Shown: in pieces, positions 35,059 to 44,377 of the stretch
Layout: the number at the start of each line of letters is the position of its first letter
How positions within the stretch are numbered: position 1 is the first letter of the stretch
NCBI RefSeq assembly: GCF_000213805.1
Contig: NC_015556.1
Location: forward strand, 2,046,001-2,110,000
Direction of reading: 5' to 3'
Length of the DNA: 64,000 nucleotides
Source of the DNA: Pseudomonas fulva 12-X
Lineage (GTDB): Bacteria; Pseudomonadota; Gammaproteobacteria; Pseudomonadales; Pseudomonadaceae
Made by a program: the position numbers and the translations under genes
Notes under the pieces: generated by a model
What the model was told of the DNA's origin: nothing
The model's input: only the letters and a program-made list of their open reading frames with translations
Databases searched by the model: none

Positions 35059-35798
35059 TGGATGTGCTGAGCCTGATCGGCGTCATTCTGGCGTTCGTCG
35101 CGATTCTCGGCGGCAACTTTCTGGAAGGCGGTCATGCCTCGGCACTGCTCAACGGCCCGGCGGCCTTGATCGTGATCGGCGGAACTTTGGGCGCAGCGCT
35201 GCTGCAGACGCCGGTGGCGGTGTTCAAGCGTGCGGTGAGCATCCTGCGCTGGATTTTCGTACCGCCCAAGATCGACCTGGCGGGCGGCATCGACCGGGTG
35301 GTGAACTGGAGTATGACGGCGCGCAAGGAGGGCCTGTTGGGCCTGGAGGCGATCGCCGATGGCGAGCCCGATCCCTATGCGCGCAAGGGCCTGCAACTGC
35401 TGGTCGACGGCGCCGAGCCGGAAGCCATTCGCAGCATCCTCGAAGTCGATCTTTACACCCAGGAAAGCCGTGATATCCAGGCCGCCAAGTTCTACGAGTG
35501 CATGGGCGGCTATGCGCCGACCATTGGCATCATCGGTGCGGTCATGGGGCTGATCCATGTGATGGGCAACCTGGCCGATCCCAGCCTGCTGGGCAGCGGC
35601 ATTGCGGTGGCGTTCGTTGCCACCATCTACGGTGTGGCCATCGCCAACCTCTTGTTGCTGCCGATCGGCAACAAGCTGAAATCGGTCGCCATGCGCCAGT
35701 CGGCGTATCGGGAAATGCTGCTCGAAGGCATCCTGTCCATCGGCGAAGGCGAAAATCCACGGTCCATCGAGCTGAAGCTGCAAGGCTTCATGAGCTGA
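35058..35798 (+). CDS. motC: Flagellar stator protein MotC (MotA family)
   Basis: A 246-residue MotA/ExbB-type proton channel subunit with four transmembrane segments and the cytoplasmic loop region RKGLQLLVDGAEPEAIRSIL. The segment GYAPTIGIIGAVMGLIHVMG is the conserved third helix. In Pseudomonas MotCD is the second stator, needed for swarming, and is encoded in the che cluster. It overlaps cheB by one base and is 2 nt before motD. Confidence 0.95.
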   Translation: MDVLSLIGVILAFVAILGGNFLEGGHASALLNGPAALIVIGGTLGAALLQTPVAVFKRAVSILRWIFVPPKIDLAGGIDRVVNWSMTARKEGLLGLEAIADGEPDPYARKGLQLLVDGAEPEAIRSILEVDLYTQESRDIQAAKFYECMGGYAPTIGIIGAVMGLIHVMGNLADPSLLGSGIAVAFVATIYGVAIANLLLLPIGNKLKSVAMRQSAYREMLLEGILSIGEGENPRSIELKLQGFMS

Positions 35799-35800
35799 TC

Positions 35801-36688
35801 ATGGCCCGCAGACGCCGCCACGAAGAACACGAGAACCACGAGCGCTGGCTGGTTTCCTACGCCGACTTCATCACCCTGCTGTTTGCCTTCTTCGTGGTCA
35901 TGTATTCGATTTCGTCGATCAACGAAGGCAAGTACAAGATTCTCTCGCAGACCCTAACCGGCGTCTTCAACCAGCCGGATCGCTCGATCAAGCCAATTCC
36001 GGTGGGCGACGAACGCCCGCGCACCACCGAGCCGGATCGTTCGATGGTCGACGAGGAGTCGTCGCAGCAACAGATCGCCGCCTCGACCCTGCAGAGCATC
36101 GCCGACAGCATCCGCGACGCCTTTGGCGGCCTGCTGCAGAGCGATCAGCTCAAGGTACGCGGCAATGAGCTGTGGATCGAGATCGAGCTGAGTTCCGGGC
36201 TGCTGTTTCCCAGCGGTGATGCACTGCCCAACGACGAGGCCTTCGAGATCATCGAGAAGATCGCCAAGATCCTGGCGCCTTATGGCAACCCGATACATGT
36301 CGAGGGCTTCACCGACAATCAGCCGATCAAGACCCCGCAGTACCCGACCAACTGGGAGCTGTCGGCGGCGCGAGCGGCGAGCATCGTACGCATGCTGGCC
36401 ATGGACGGTGTCGATCCGTCGCGTTTGGCGGCGGTTGGCTATGGTGAATTTCAACCGGTGGCCGACAACGCCACCGCAGAGGGCAGGGCGCGTAACCGCA
36501 GGGTGGTACTGGTGGTCTCGCGCAATCTGGATGTACGGCGTAGTGTGACGGGTACGGGAAGCGCCAACGCCCAGCCTGATAGCGCTATGCAGCGCGCTGG
36601 CACGCAACCTGCTACAGGCCCTGCAGCAACGGCGCCCGGCAACGGCACCGTCAATTCCCCGTCGCCAGCTGGTCAAGCGGGCAATTAG
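35801..36688 (+). CDS. motD: Flagellar stator protein MotD (MotB family)
   Basis: A 295-residue single-pass protein. The N-terminal helix has the proton-carrying Asp in YADFITLLFAFFVVMYSISS. The periplasmic OmpA-like peptidoglycan-binding domain (about 130-240) includes VEGFTDNQPI and NWELSAARAASIVRML. The Pro/Ala-rich tail is poorly conserved. Together with MotC it forms the second stator. Confidence 0.95.
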   Translation: MARRRRHEEHENHERWLVSYADFITLLFAFFVVMYSISSINEGKYKILSQTLTGVFNQPDRSIKPIPVGDERPRTTEPDRSMVDEESSQQQIAASTLQSIADSIRDAFGGLLQSDQLKVRGNELWIEIELSSGLLFPSGDALPNDEAFEIIEKIAKILAPYGNPIHVEGFTDNQPIKTPQYPTNWELSAARAASIVRMLAMDGVDPSRLAAVGYGEFQPVADNATAEGRARNRRVVLVVSRNLDVRRSVTGTGSANAQPDSAMQRAGTQPATGPAATAPGNGTVNSPSPAGQAGN

Positions 36689-36728
36689 TCTCGGTCGGGC
36701 CAAGCCTGTCCCCGGGAGGATGAAGATT

Positions 36729-37517
36729 ATGAGAGTGTGGGCGGTATCCAATCAGAAAGGTGGTGTGGGCAAAACCACGTCCAGTATCGCCCTGGCGGGC
36801 CTGTTGGCAGATGCCGGCAAGCGTGTGGTGGTGGTCGATCTCGACCCCCACGGCTCGATGACCAGCTATTTCGGCCACGATCCGGACACTCTGGAAAACA
36901 GCAATTTCGACCTGTTCCAGCATCAGGGCAACGTGCCGGAAGGCTTGCCCAAGCAACTGCTGCTGCCCACCAGCCATGAACGAATTTCCCTGCTGCCGTC
37001 GAGCACCGCGCTGGCCACGCTCGAGCGTCAGTCGCCAGGCCAGAGCGGCTTGGGCCTGGTGATCGCCAAGAGCCTGGCGCAGTTGTGGCAGGATTTCGAT
37101 TACGCAGTGATCGACAGCCCGCCGCTGCTCGGCGTATTGATGGTCAATGCGCTGGCGGCCAGCCAGCAGCTGGTGATTCCGGTGCAAACCGAGTTCCTGG
37201 CGGTCAAGGGCTTGGAGCGCATGGTCAATACGCTGACGATGATCAACCGCTCGCGCAAGCAGGCGCTTCCGTACACCATCGTGCCGACGCTGTTCGACCG
37301 CCGTACCCAGGCGTCGCTGTCGACCCTGCGCCTGCTCAAGCACACCTATCCCGAGCAGCTCTGGCAGGCTTATATCCCGGTCGATACCCGGCTTCGCGAT
37401 GCCAGCCGGGCAGGACTCACGCCGTCGCAGTTCGACGCCAACAGCCGCGGCACCATCGCTTACCGGGCGCTGCTCAAGCATTTGCTGGCGCAGCAGCCGG
37501 CCTCCCAGGTGGCCTGA
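36729..37517 (+). CDS. parC: ParA-like ATPase ParC for polar chemotaxis arrays
   Basis: A 262-residue ParA/MinD ATPase: Walker A QKGGVGKTTS at about 8-17, then VVDLDPHGSMTSYFG and Walker B YAVIDSPPLLG. In polar flagellates ParC places and partitions the chemoreceptor array and works with ParP and the CheA linker. The ATG at 36729 is 9 nt from GGGAGG; the earlier ATG at 36720 touches that site. It lies directly before parP. Confidence 0.9.
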   Translation: MRVWAVSNQKGGVGKTTSSIALAGLLADAGKRVVVVDLDPHGSMTSYFGHDPDTLENSNFDLFQHQGNVPEGLPKQLLLPTSHERISLLPSSTALATLERQSPGQSGLGLVIAKSLAQLWQDFDYAVIDSPPLLGVLMVNALAASQQLVIPVQTEFLAVKGLERMVNTLTMINRSRKQALPYTIVPTLFDRRTQASLSTLRLLKHTYPEQLWQAYIPVDTRLRDASRAGLTPSQFDANSRGTIAYRALLKHLLAQQPASQVA

Positions 37518-37609
37518 GTCATGGCGGCTGAATATTCTGCGCGAAACAGCTCAAGTCTGCGGCCCTTGCGGCCGATAGCTCATACAGAACTTTTCTGCAG
37601 GTTGCCTTC

Positions 37610-38461
37610 ATGAGTCGTACCACTGCTACCGCAACTCGGCCCCAACTGGCGCTGCAGTCTTATCTCGATGGGCTGCTGCAGGATGCGGCCATCGAACTGG
37701 AACAAACGATCGAGCACAGCACCCTCGATGATTTCGAGGCCGCCGTGCTCGAGGAACAGGTGCGTGACGCGCAACTGGCGCCGCGCGCCGAAGCGCCTGC
37801 GCTGACCCTGGTGCAGCCAGCCGTCGCCGAGGTGGTGAGCGAGCCGGTCGTTGAGGTTGCTGCTCCGGTTGCCGAGGTCGCTGCACCGGCTATCGTCGAG
37901 CCGATTCCTATGCCGCCGGTGGTCGAGCCGGTCGCCGACGTGAACCGCCCGGCGCCACAGATTTTCTCGAGCCAGCCCGACGGCCGCCCCGACTGGGCCG
38001 AAGAGCCGTTCGAATGTCTGCTTTTCGATGTCGCCGGACTGACCCTGGCGGTACCGCTGGTGTGCCTGGGCTCGATCTATCCGCTCGCCGGCCAGGAACT
38101 GACGCCTTTATTTGGCCAACCGGACTGGTTTTTGGGCATACTGCCATCACAGTCCGGTAACCTGAAGGTGCTCGATACCGCGCGCTGGGTCATGCCGGAT
38201 CGTTACCGGGATGATTTCAAGCAGGGCCTGCAGTACGTGATTTCCGTGCAGGGCTACGAGTGGGGGCTGGCGGTGCATCAGGTCAGCCGCTCGATTCGCC
38301 TGAATCCGGACGAAGTCAAATGGCGCAGCCAGCGTGCCCAGCGGCCCTGGCTGGCGGGTACCGTGATCGAACACATGTGTGCGCTGCTGGATGTCGCTGC
38401 CCTGGCCGAGCTGATCGCCAGTGGCGCCACCAAACGCATGCACAACGGGCAGATACACTGA
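37610..38461 (+). CDS. parP: CheW-domain protein ParP
   Basis: A 283-residue protein. The N-terminal part (1-130) is Val/Pro/Ala-rich and variable, and the C-terminal CheW-like domain (about 138-275) contains FECLLFDVAGLTLAVPLVCL and DTARWVMP. ParP ties ParC to CheA and to receptor arrays at the pole. It sits between parC and cheW, the usual order in Pseudomonas and Vibrio. Confidence 0.88.
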   Translation: MSRTTATATRPQLALQSYLDGLLQDAAIELEQTIEHSTLDDFEAAVLEEQVRDAQLAPRAEAPALTLVQPAVAEVVSEPVVEVAAPVAEVAAPAIVEPIPMPPVVEPVADVNRPAPQIFSSQPDGRPDWAEEPFECLLFDVAGLTLAVPLVCLGSIYPLAGQELTPLFGQPDWFLGILPSQSGNLKVLDTARWVMPDRYRDDFKQGLQYVISVQGYEWGLAVHQVSRSIRLNPDEVKWRSQRAQRPWLAGTVIEHMCALLDVAALAELIASGATKRMHNGQIH

Positions 38462-38550
38462 TAACGTTCGTACGCGCAAAAGGGCGTGCGGTCACTTGAA
38501 TAGCGGGACTCCCGCGCACCGCAACGCGCGGTCAATGACGAGGCTAGGCC

Positions 38551-39030
38551 ATGAAGAAAAGCTCTGCACAAGGCGCTGAAGATCCGATCCTGCAGTGGGT
38601 TACGTTCCGTCTGGACAACGAGACCTACGGCATCAACGTGATGCAGGTGCAGGAAGTGCTGCGTTACACCGAGATCGCCCCGGTACCGGGCGCGCCGAGC
38701 TACGTGCTGGGGATCATCAACCTGCGCGGCAACGTGGTTACCGTCATCGACACGCGCCAGCGTTTCGGCCTGGATTCGTCCGATGTCACCGACAACACCC
38801 GCATCGTGATCATCGAGGCGGACAAGCAGGTGGTGGGCATTCTGGTCGACAGCGTGGCTGAAGTGGTTTACCTGCGTCAGTCCGAGGTGGAAACCGCTCC
38901 GAACGTCGGTAATGACGAATCGGCCAAGTTCATCCAGGGCGTGTGCAACAAGAACGGCGAGCTGCTGATTCTGGTCGAGCTGGACAAGATGATGACCGAG
39001 GAGGAGTGGTCGGAGCTGGAGAGCATCTGA
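38551..39030 (+). CDS. cheW: Chemotaxis coupling protein CheW
   Basis: A 159-residue single CheW domain with WVTFRLDNETYGINVMQVQE, APSYVLGIINLRGNVVTVID and VGILVDSVAEV. It joins receptors to CheA. GAGG precedes the ATG by 8 nt. It is followed after 1 nt by the DUF2802 gene. Confidence 0.97.
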   Translation: MKKSSAQGAEDPILQWVTFRLDNETYGINVMQVQEVLRYTEIAPVPGAPSYVLGIINLRGNVVTVIDTRQRFGLDSSDVTDNTRIVIIEADKQVVGILVDSVAEVVYLRQSEVETAPNVGNDESAKFIQGVCNKNGELLILVELDKMMTEEEWSELESI

Positions 39031-39031
39031 G

Positions 39032-39430
39032 GTGCTCGAAGCCGCACTCATCGTTCTCGCTCTGGTCTGTGCCGGGCTGGTGGGCGCCTGCGTCTGGCTT
39101 GCCGGACGTTTGCGCATGGCCAGCCAGCTGCAGGCCGAGCGCGATGCCCAGCGTGACCAGCGCATCCGCGAGCTGGGCAAACGCCTGGACACCTACCTGA
39201 CGGGCAGCATCCGCATGGGCGAGGAGCTTCACGAGCTGCGTCGCACCGTGGCGCCGCTGCCGGACAAGCTGACCCAGATCGAACAGCGCGACCCCACCAG
39301 CCTGTCGTTCACCCAGGCTGCACGCCTGGTCGGTATGGGCGCCAGTGCTGACGACCTGACTCAATCCTGTGGCCTCAGCAAGGCCGAAGCAGAACTGGTC
39401 GCCAAGCTGCACCAGGCGCGCCGCTCCTAA
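39032..39430 (+). CDS. DUF2802 family protein
   Basis: A 132-residue protein of unknown function conserved at the end of polar chemotaxis operons. One N-terminal transmembrane helix (about 4-26) is followed by a coiled-coil stretch (QAERDAQRDQRIRELGKRLD) and a small C-terminal helical domain (ARLVGMGASADDLTQSCGLS, then AEAELVAKLH) that looks like a helix-turn-helix-like fold. It starts with GTG, 1 nt after cheW. Confidence 0.8.
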   Translation: MLEAALIVLALVCAGLVGACVWLAGRLRMASQLQAERDAQRDQRIRELGKRLDTYLTGSIRMGEELHELRRTVAPLPDKLTQIEQRDPTSLSFTQAARLVGMGASADDLTQSCGLSKAEAELVAKLHQARRS

Positions 39431-39459
39431 GCATTCGTTTTATCCCTTCGAATCTCGCA

Positions 39460-39587
39460 CCTGGGTATCGCTTCGCTCGACCCAGGCTACGTTAGATCTC
39501 CAAATCTCCCGATATCCTGTCCAATGCAGTTGCTTGCGGGCCGCGTCCTTCACCCGTAGCCAGGCCTTGAGCGAAGCGATAGCCGGG
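39460..39587. repeat. Pair of inverted short repeats of the GTAGCC...GAGCG family
   Basis: Two ~31-bp copies in opposite orientation: 39460-39490 (minus copy, ends CCCAGGCTAC) and 39556-39587 (plus copy, starts GTAGCCAGG). Related copies lie at 49981-50012 and 56078-56107. They fill most of the gap between the che block and the convergent FlhB-like gene. Confidence 0.6.
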
Positions 39588-39609
39588 ACAACAGCGGTCG
39601 GTTGGTGAT

Positions 39610-39951
39610 CTAGCGCTTGCGGTTTTTACCAGCAGGGCCTTCAAGCATCAGCGGCCCTTGCTTCGGCTTGCCGCGCGGGTCGAAGCCAGCCGGGAATTTG
39701 CCTTTCAGGTACCAGGCGAACGCGATGATTTCCGCGATGCAGCGGTACAACTGCTCGGGGATTGCCTCGCCCAGTTCCAGGCGCGCGAGCAGACGCACCA
39801 GCTCGGCATTTTCGTAGATCGGCACATCGTGGGCGCGGGCGATGGCGAGTATGGCCTCGGCCAGCTCGTCGTCGCCCTTGGCGCTGAGGTTGGGGGCATT
39901 CTGGCCGTCGTAGGTGAGGGCGATGGCCTGGCGGGGGGCTTTACTGCTCAT
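39610..39951 (-). CDS. Stand-alone FlhB C-terminal-domain protein (FlhB/YscU family)
   Basis: A 113-residue protein with only the cytoplasmic tail of FlhB-type export proteins: AIALTYDGQNAPNLSAKGDD, EAILAIARAHDVPIYENAEL, then LARLELGEAIPEQLYRCIAEIIAFAWYL. It lacks the transmembrane part and the NPTH cleavage motif. It overlaps the FliK-like gene by 4 nt (ATGA). The pairing mirrors FliK-FlhB, so a modulating role in export switching is plausible but unproven here. Confidence 0.85.
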   Translation of the reverse strand: MSSKAPRQAIALTYDGQNAPNLSAKGDDELAEAILAIARAHDVPIYENAELVRLLARLELGEAIPEQLYRCIAEIIAFAWYLKGKFPAGFDPRGKPKQGPLMLEGPAGKNRKR

Positions 39952-41495
39952 GCGGTTTCATCGACCCAGCGTTGTTCCAGGGAGGTTTTCGGGCCTTGCG
40001 GCGGAGTGCCCTGGCTACAGGTCAGATCACCCACGGTCAGACCGGCGGCCACCAGGCGCTCACGCAGATTGCCCAGTTCGCGGTCGATCAGCCCGGCGGT
40101 GCTGGCACGCTCAGCCCATAGTTGGCTGGACAGGCTGCCATGGGCCAGCTGTGCCTGCACCTGCAGCGGCCCCAGTGGATCGAGATCGAACGCCAGATCA
40201 ATTCGCCATAGCGCTTCCTTGGGATCCTGCTTGGCGGAGGGCGCCGGCTCTTCGTATTGAATCTTCACTTGCAGCGGCACCAGTTCATGCTGATTACGCA
40301 TTGGCACTTCCATCTGCCAGGTGGTTAGCAGCTGGCCTTCGGGACCGACCTGGCTCTGTGAAAGGCTGGATAACTGGTGCGTCTGCAGGCGCGAAATGGC
40401 GGCCGCTGCGAGCTTGAGCAGCGCTTCCAGGTCGGCTTCGTCGTCCATCGATTGCAGCAGGCGGCTGGGCAGGGGAAAGCTCATGGCCTGCTGGCGGCCG
40501 CTGCTCTGGCCAATGTTGCCCAGCACGTTGCGGGCGAATGCCGGCAGCGCCTGGGTCATGGCAGTAGCCGAGGCGGTCGCCGCGGCCAGCGGGGCGGCGC
40601 CGGGTAGCAACGGCAGCAGCTGGCTGACCAGGCGCAGCAGGTTGGCCTTCGTATCGGTGCCAAGGCCAGCTGTCTGTCCGGCCAACAACTTGCTTTCGAG
40701 AAACAGCCCACTGTTTTCCAGCGCCTTCATCAGGCTCTTGCCATTGCTCAGTTGCTCGCCTGTGGGCAGGCCCGCCAGTAACTTGTCGATACTGCCTTTG
40801 AGTCCGTCGGGCAGACCGCCTTGATCGCCCATGCCCTTGAGTGCTGCCATCAGACCTTCCAGCGAACCCTGGCGGCTTTGCTGGTTACCGAGTTGCTGGA
40901 GCAGCGCCAATTGGTCGAGGCGACCGCTAAGGGGCAGAAAGGCCAGGGACTGATCACCCTGAACCCGGGCGCTGAGTAGGCTGCCAGGTGGTAGGTTAAG
41001 GGTAGTTTCCAGACTCAGGGTTTTGCCGGCCAACCCGGTGTTGAGCAGGTTGACCAGCACCTTGAAGACGGTGGCCTGGGCGATCTGAACAGGCAGCATT
41101 TCCCGGGAAATCACCTTGCCCTGCAGCAGGGTGCCAACCGGTAATTGCTCGAGGTCGATGCTGGTCAGCGGCTTGTTACCACCGGTCAACAAGGTCAGCG
41201 CCAGACGTGTATCGGACAGCGCGGTGACCGCCAGCGCCGTACCCTGGCCCAGCGGCTGCGGGCTGCTGGCCTGTACCGTGGTCTGGCGGCCGCCATCCAG
41301 ATTCAGGCGCAGCATCAGCTGGAAGCTCTGCGCCACTTCCTTGGAGGCGACCACCTCTGCCTTGGCGGTTTCTCCGGGCACCATCAAGCCATCGAGGGGC
41401 TTGAGCAGCTTCACAGCCAGGTCGGCGGCGCTCACGGCCGGCCTATTGGTGGCGGGTGGCGGTGCAATAGGGCGCGATCCACTGATCTCGGTCAT
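39948..41495 (-). CDS. Second FliK-like hook-length control domain protein
   Basis: A 515-residue protein unlike the FliK at 17368 in its N-terminal part. Its C-terminal region (about 400-500) reads as a FliK hook-length-type domain: LAFDLDPLGPLQVQAQLAHG, then RERLVAAGLTVGDLTCSQ. The middle is Leu/Gly/Gln-rich and not low-complexity. It is coupled to the lone FlhB tail gene and divergent from ccmA. The substrate and role are unknown; it may tune secretion or serve another appendage. Confidence 0.78.
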   Translation of the reverse strand: MTEISGSRPIAPPPATNRPAVSAADLAVKLLKPLDGLMVPGETAKAEVVASKEVAQSFQLMLRLNLDGGRQTTVQASSPQPLGQGTALAVTALSDTRLALTLLTGGNKPLTSIDLEQLPVGTLLQGKVISREMLPVQIAQATVFKVLVNLLNTGLAGKTLSLETTLNLPPGSLLSARVQGDQSLAFLPLSGRLDQLALLQQLGNQQSRQGSLEGLMAALKGMGDQGGLPDGLKGSIDKLLAGLPTGEQLSNGKSLMKALENSGLFLESKLLAGQTAGLGTDTKANLLRLVSQLLPLLPGAAPLAAATASATAMTQALPAFARNVLGNIGQSSGRQQAMSFPLPSRLLQSMDDEADLEALLKLAAAAISRLQTHQLSSLSQSQVGPEGQLLTTWQMEVPMRNQHELVPLQVKIQYEEPAPSAKQDPKEALWRIDLAFDLDPLGPLQVQAQLAHGSLSSQLWAERASTAGLIDRELGNLRERLVAAGLTVGDLTCSQGTPPQGPKTSLEQRWVDETA

Positions 41496-41547
41496 TAAGT
41501 CTCATACTCTGGGCCGACCCACGCTGCGGGTGAGCAGGGCGGGCATG

Positions 41548-41584
41548 TATACTCGCGGCCAATCCGAACGTCCGCAAGAGTATA
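41548..41584. promoter_or_regulatory. Possible divergent control site between fliK-like gene and ccmA
   Basis: TATACTCGCGG (41548-41558) and CCGCAAGAGTATA (41572-41584) form an imperfect inverted repeat in the 129-nt divergent gap. TATACT could serve as a -10 box for ccmA. No -35 box is clear. Confidence 0.3.
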
Positions 41585-41624
41585 GCGGCCGCAATCGTCT
41601 CGACTTGAACCAGGTGCCCGCGTT

Positions 41625-42260
41625 GTGAGCAGTCCCTTTCTCGAAGCTACGGCACTGTCCTGCGAACGGGACTGGCGCCTGCTGTTCGAGAACCTCGACA
41701 TTAGGCTGGATGCCGGGCAGATGCTGCAAGTCTCAGGGCCCAACGGCAGCGGCAAGACCAGCCTGTTGCGGGTACTTGCCGGCCTCAGGGCACCCACCAG
41801 CGGCACCGTGCGCCTGAACGGGCAGCCGCTCGCCGAGCGTGGTGGCGACTTGGCCGGTGAGCTCTTGTGGATCGGCCATGCTGCCGGCATCAAGGGCTTG
41901 CTCAGCGCCGAAGAAAACCTCGCCTGGCTGTGCGCGCTGCACCGTCCCGCGAGCCGCGAGCAGATCTGGCAGGCCCTGGCGGCCGTCGGGCTGCGTGGGT
42001 TCGAAGACGTGGCCTGTCATACGCTGTCCGCCGGCCAGCAACGTCGCGTGGCGCTGGCGCGGCTGTATCTGGACAGCCCATCGCTGTGGATTCTCGACGA
42101 GCCCTTTACCGCCCTCGACAAACAGGCTGTGAACCAACTCGAGGCGCACCTGGCGGCCCATTGCCGTAACGGCGGCCTGGTGATCCTCACCACCCACCAT
42201 TCTCTGAGCTGTGTGCCGGATGGCTACCGGGAACTTGATCTGGGACAGCATGGCCCATGA
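41625..42260 (+). CDS. ccmA: Heme exporter ATP-binding protein CcmA
   Basis: A 211-residue ABC ATPase with Walker [10 protein letters not shown], the signature [14 protein letters not shown], Walker [13 protein letters not shown] and the switch His in TTHHSLS. It drives release of holo-CcmE from CcmCD. It starts with GTG and is the first gene of ccmABCDEFGHI; its stop overlaps ccmB by 4 nt. Confidence 0.95.
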   Translation: MSSPFLEATALSCERDWRLLFENLDIRLDAGQMLQVSGPNGSGKTSLLRVLAGLRAPTSGTVRLNGQPLAERGGDLAGELLWIGHAAGIKGLLSAEENLAWLCALHRPASREQIWQALAAVGLRGFEDVACHTLSAGQQRRVALARLYLDSPSLWILDEPFTALDKQAVNQLEAHLAAHCRNGGLVILTTHHSLSCVPDGYRELDLGQHGP

Positions 42261-42928
42261 ATAGCGTGTTTATGCTGCTGGTCGTGCGCGAGGCGCGGTT
42301 GCTATGTCGCCGCCCCGCAGAGCTGGCCAATCCACTGGTGTTCTTCGCTATCGTCATCGCCCTGTTCCCGCTGGCCGTCGGGCCGCAAACGCAACTGCTG
42401 CAGAGCCTGTCGCCCGGGTTGGTGTGGGTCGCGGCGCTGCTGGCGGTCCTGCTCTCGCTCGATGGCCTGTTTCGCAGCGACTTCGAAGACGGCTCCCTGG
42501 AACAATGGCTGCTTTGCTCGCACCCCTTGCCGGTGCTGGTGCTGGCCAAGGTCGCGGCGCACTGGTTGTTTTCCGGCCTGGCTCTGGTGCTGCTGTCGCC
42601 CCTGCTGGCTTTGATGCTGGGCCTGCCGGGCCGTTGCCTGCCAGTGCTGTTGGCCTCTCTGTTGCTTGGCACGCCCGTCCTTAGTTTGCTGGGCGCTATC
42701 GGCGCCGCGCTTACGGTTGGCCTCAAGCGTGGCGGGCTGCTGCTGGCGCTGCTCATTTTGCCTTTGTACATCCCGGTGCTGATTCTCGGCAGCGGGGCCT
42801 TGCAGGCGAGTCTGCAAGGGTTGCCGGTCGCCGGGCATCTGCTCTGGCTGGCCAGCCTCACCGCGTTGACGGTAACCCTGACACCCTTCGCCATAGCCGC
42901 CGGCCTGAAAATCAGCGTCAGCGAATGA
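42257..42928 (+). CDS. ccmB: Heme exporter membrane protein CcmB
   Basis: A 223-residue membrane protein with six hydrophobic segments, beginning with [20 protein letters not shown]. It includes the family region [20 protein letters not shown]. It is the permease of the CcmAB transporter. Confidence 0.95.
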   Translation: MNSVFMLLVVREARLLCRRPAELANPLVFFAIVIALFPLAVGPQTQLLQSLSPGLVWVAALLAVLLSLDGLFRSDFEDGSLEQWLLCSHPLPVLVLAKVAAHWLFSGLALVLLSPLLALMLGLPGRCLPVLLASLLLGTPVLSLLGAIGAALTVGLKRGGLLLALLILPLYIPVLILGSGALQASLQGLPVAGHLLWLASLTALTVTLTPFAIAAGLKISVSE

Positions 42929-42975
42929 TTGAACGTGCTACCGGGGATGGCCGCCGGCCCGTACCTCGGAGAATG

Positions 42976-43743
42976 ATGAGTGACCTGATGAACTGGACAT
43001 GGTTTCACAAGCTGGGTTCGCCCAAATGGTTCTACGAAATCAGTGGCCGCTGGTTGCCTTGGCTGACCGTCGCCGCGGCCGTGCTGCTGGCCGTGGGCAC
43101 CGTCTGGGGCTTGGCCTTCGCGCCGCCGGATTACCAGCAGGGCAACAGTTTCCGGATCATCTACATCCATGTGCCGGCGGCGTTCCTGGCCCAGTCGATC
43201 TACGTGATGCTGGCGGTGGCCGGGGTGGTCGGCCTGGTGTGGAAGATGAAGCTGGCCGACGTCGCCCTGCAGCAGGCTGCCCCCGTGGGCGCCTGGATGA
43301 CCGCCATCGCGCTGATCACCGGCGCCGTGTGGGGCAAGCCGACCTGGGGCACCTACTGGATCTGGGATGCGCGCCTGACCTCGATGCTGATCCTGCTGTT
43401 CCTGTACTTCGGCGTCATCGCCCTCGGCCAGGCGATCAGCAACCGCGACAGCGCCGCCAAGGCCACCGCAGTGCTGGCAGTGGTCGGGGTGATCAACATC
43501 CCGATCATCAAGTACTCGGTGGAGTGGTGGAACACCCTGCACCAGCCGGCCACCTTCAGCGTCATCGACAAGCCGGCGATGCCGGTGCAGATGTGGCTGC
43601 CGCTGCTGATCATGGTGCTGGGTTTCTATTGCTTCTTCGCGGCGGTGCTGCTGATGCGCATGCGCCTCGAAGTGCTGCGCCGTGAAGCACGCAGCAGCTG
43701 GGTGAAAACCGAAATCCGCGCACTGGTGGAGGGCAAACGATGA
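42976..43743 (+). CDS. ccmC: Heme lyase subunit CcmC
   Basis: A 255-residue protein with six transmembrane helices and a tryptophan-rich WWD-type loop ([18 protein letters not shown]); His residues in YIHVPAAF and [12 protein letters not shown] are probable heme ligands. It loads heme onto CcmE. The start at 42976 follows GGAGA; an ATG at 42925 overlapping ccmB gives a 17-residue longer form, and MNWTW at 42988 is a shorter option. Confidence 0.93.
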   Translation: MSDLMNWTWFHKLGSPKWFYEISGRWLPWLTVAAAVLLAVGTVWGLAFAPPDYQQGNSFRIIYIHVPAAFLAQSIYVMLAVAGVVGLVWKMKLADVALQQAAPVGAWMTAIALITGAVWGKPTWGTYWIWDARLTSMLILLFLYFGVIALGQAISNRDSAAKATAVLAVVGVINIPIIKYSVEWWNTLHQPATFSVIDKPAMPVQMWLPLLIMVLGFYCFFAAVLLMRMRLEVLRREARSSWVKTEIRALVEGKR

Positions 43744-43916
43744 GCTTCGCGTCATTCGCCGACTTTCTCGCCATGGGCAATCACGGCGCCTATGTATGGT
43801 CGGCCTACGGTATCTGCCTGGTGGTGCTGGTACTCAATGTGATTCTGCCGCTGCAGGCCAGGCGCCGGTACTTGCAGGATGAGGCGCGCCGTATGCGCCG
43901 GGAGGAGTCGCGTTGA
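43740..43916 (+). CDS. ccmD: Heme exporter protein CcmD
   Basis: A 58-residue protein with one central transmembrane helix ([19 protein letters not shown]) and a basic C-terminal tail rich in Arg. It stabilises CcmC-CcmE. It overlaps both neighbours by 4 nt. Confidence 0.93.
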   Translation: MSFASFADFLAMGNHGAYVWSAYGICLVVLVLNVILPLQARRRYLQDEARRMRREESR

Positions 43917-44377
43917 ACGCCGTTCGCAAGAAGCGTCTTTTTATCGTACTGGCGATCGTCGCCGGCGTCGGTATCGCCGTGGCGCTGGCCCTGAGCGCCC
44001 TGCAGCAGAACATCAACCTGTTCTACACCCCCACGCAGATCACCAATGGCGAGGCGCCGGTCGATATCCGCATCCGCGCCGGCGGGCTAGTGGAAGAGGG
44101 CTCGGTGAAACGCTCCAGTGATTCGCTGCAGACCGACTTCGTGGTCACCGATGGCGCGGCGCGGGTGACCATTCGCTTCCATGGCATCCTGCCGGATCTG
44201 TTTCGCGAGGGGCAGGGCATCGTCGCCATGGGCAAGATCGACGACAGCGGCATGTTGCTTGCCGACGAAGTCCTGGCCAAGCACGACGAGAACTACATGC
44301 CGCCGGAGGTCAAACAGGCCCTGGAGCAGAGCGGCATGAACAAGCATTACGAGAAAACCGGGGAGGCCAAGCGATGA
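43913..44377 (+). CDS. ccmE: Heme chaperone CcmE
   Basis: A 154-residue periplasmic heme chaperone. The N-terminal anchor ([20 protein letters not shown]) precedes a beta-barrel OB fold, and the heme-binding motif HDENY sits near residue 123 within [11 protein letters not shown]. The start is TTG at 43913, overlapping the ccmD stop, with GGGAGGAG upstream. Confidence 0.94.
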   Translation: MNAVRKKRLFIVLAIVAGVGIAVALALSALQQNINLFYTPTQITNGEAPVDIRIRAGGLVEEGSVKRSSDSLQTDFVVTDGAARVTIRFHGILPDLFREGQGIVAMGKIDDSGMLLADEVLAKHDENYMPPEVKQALEQSGMNKHYEKTGEAKR

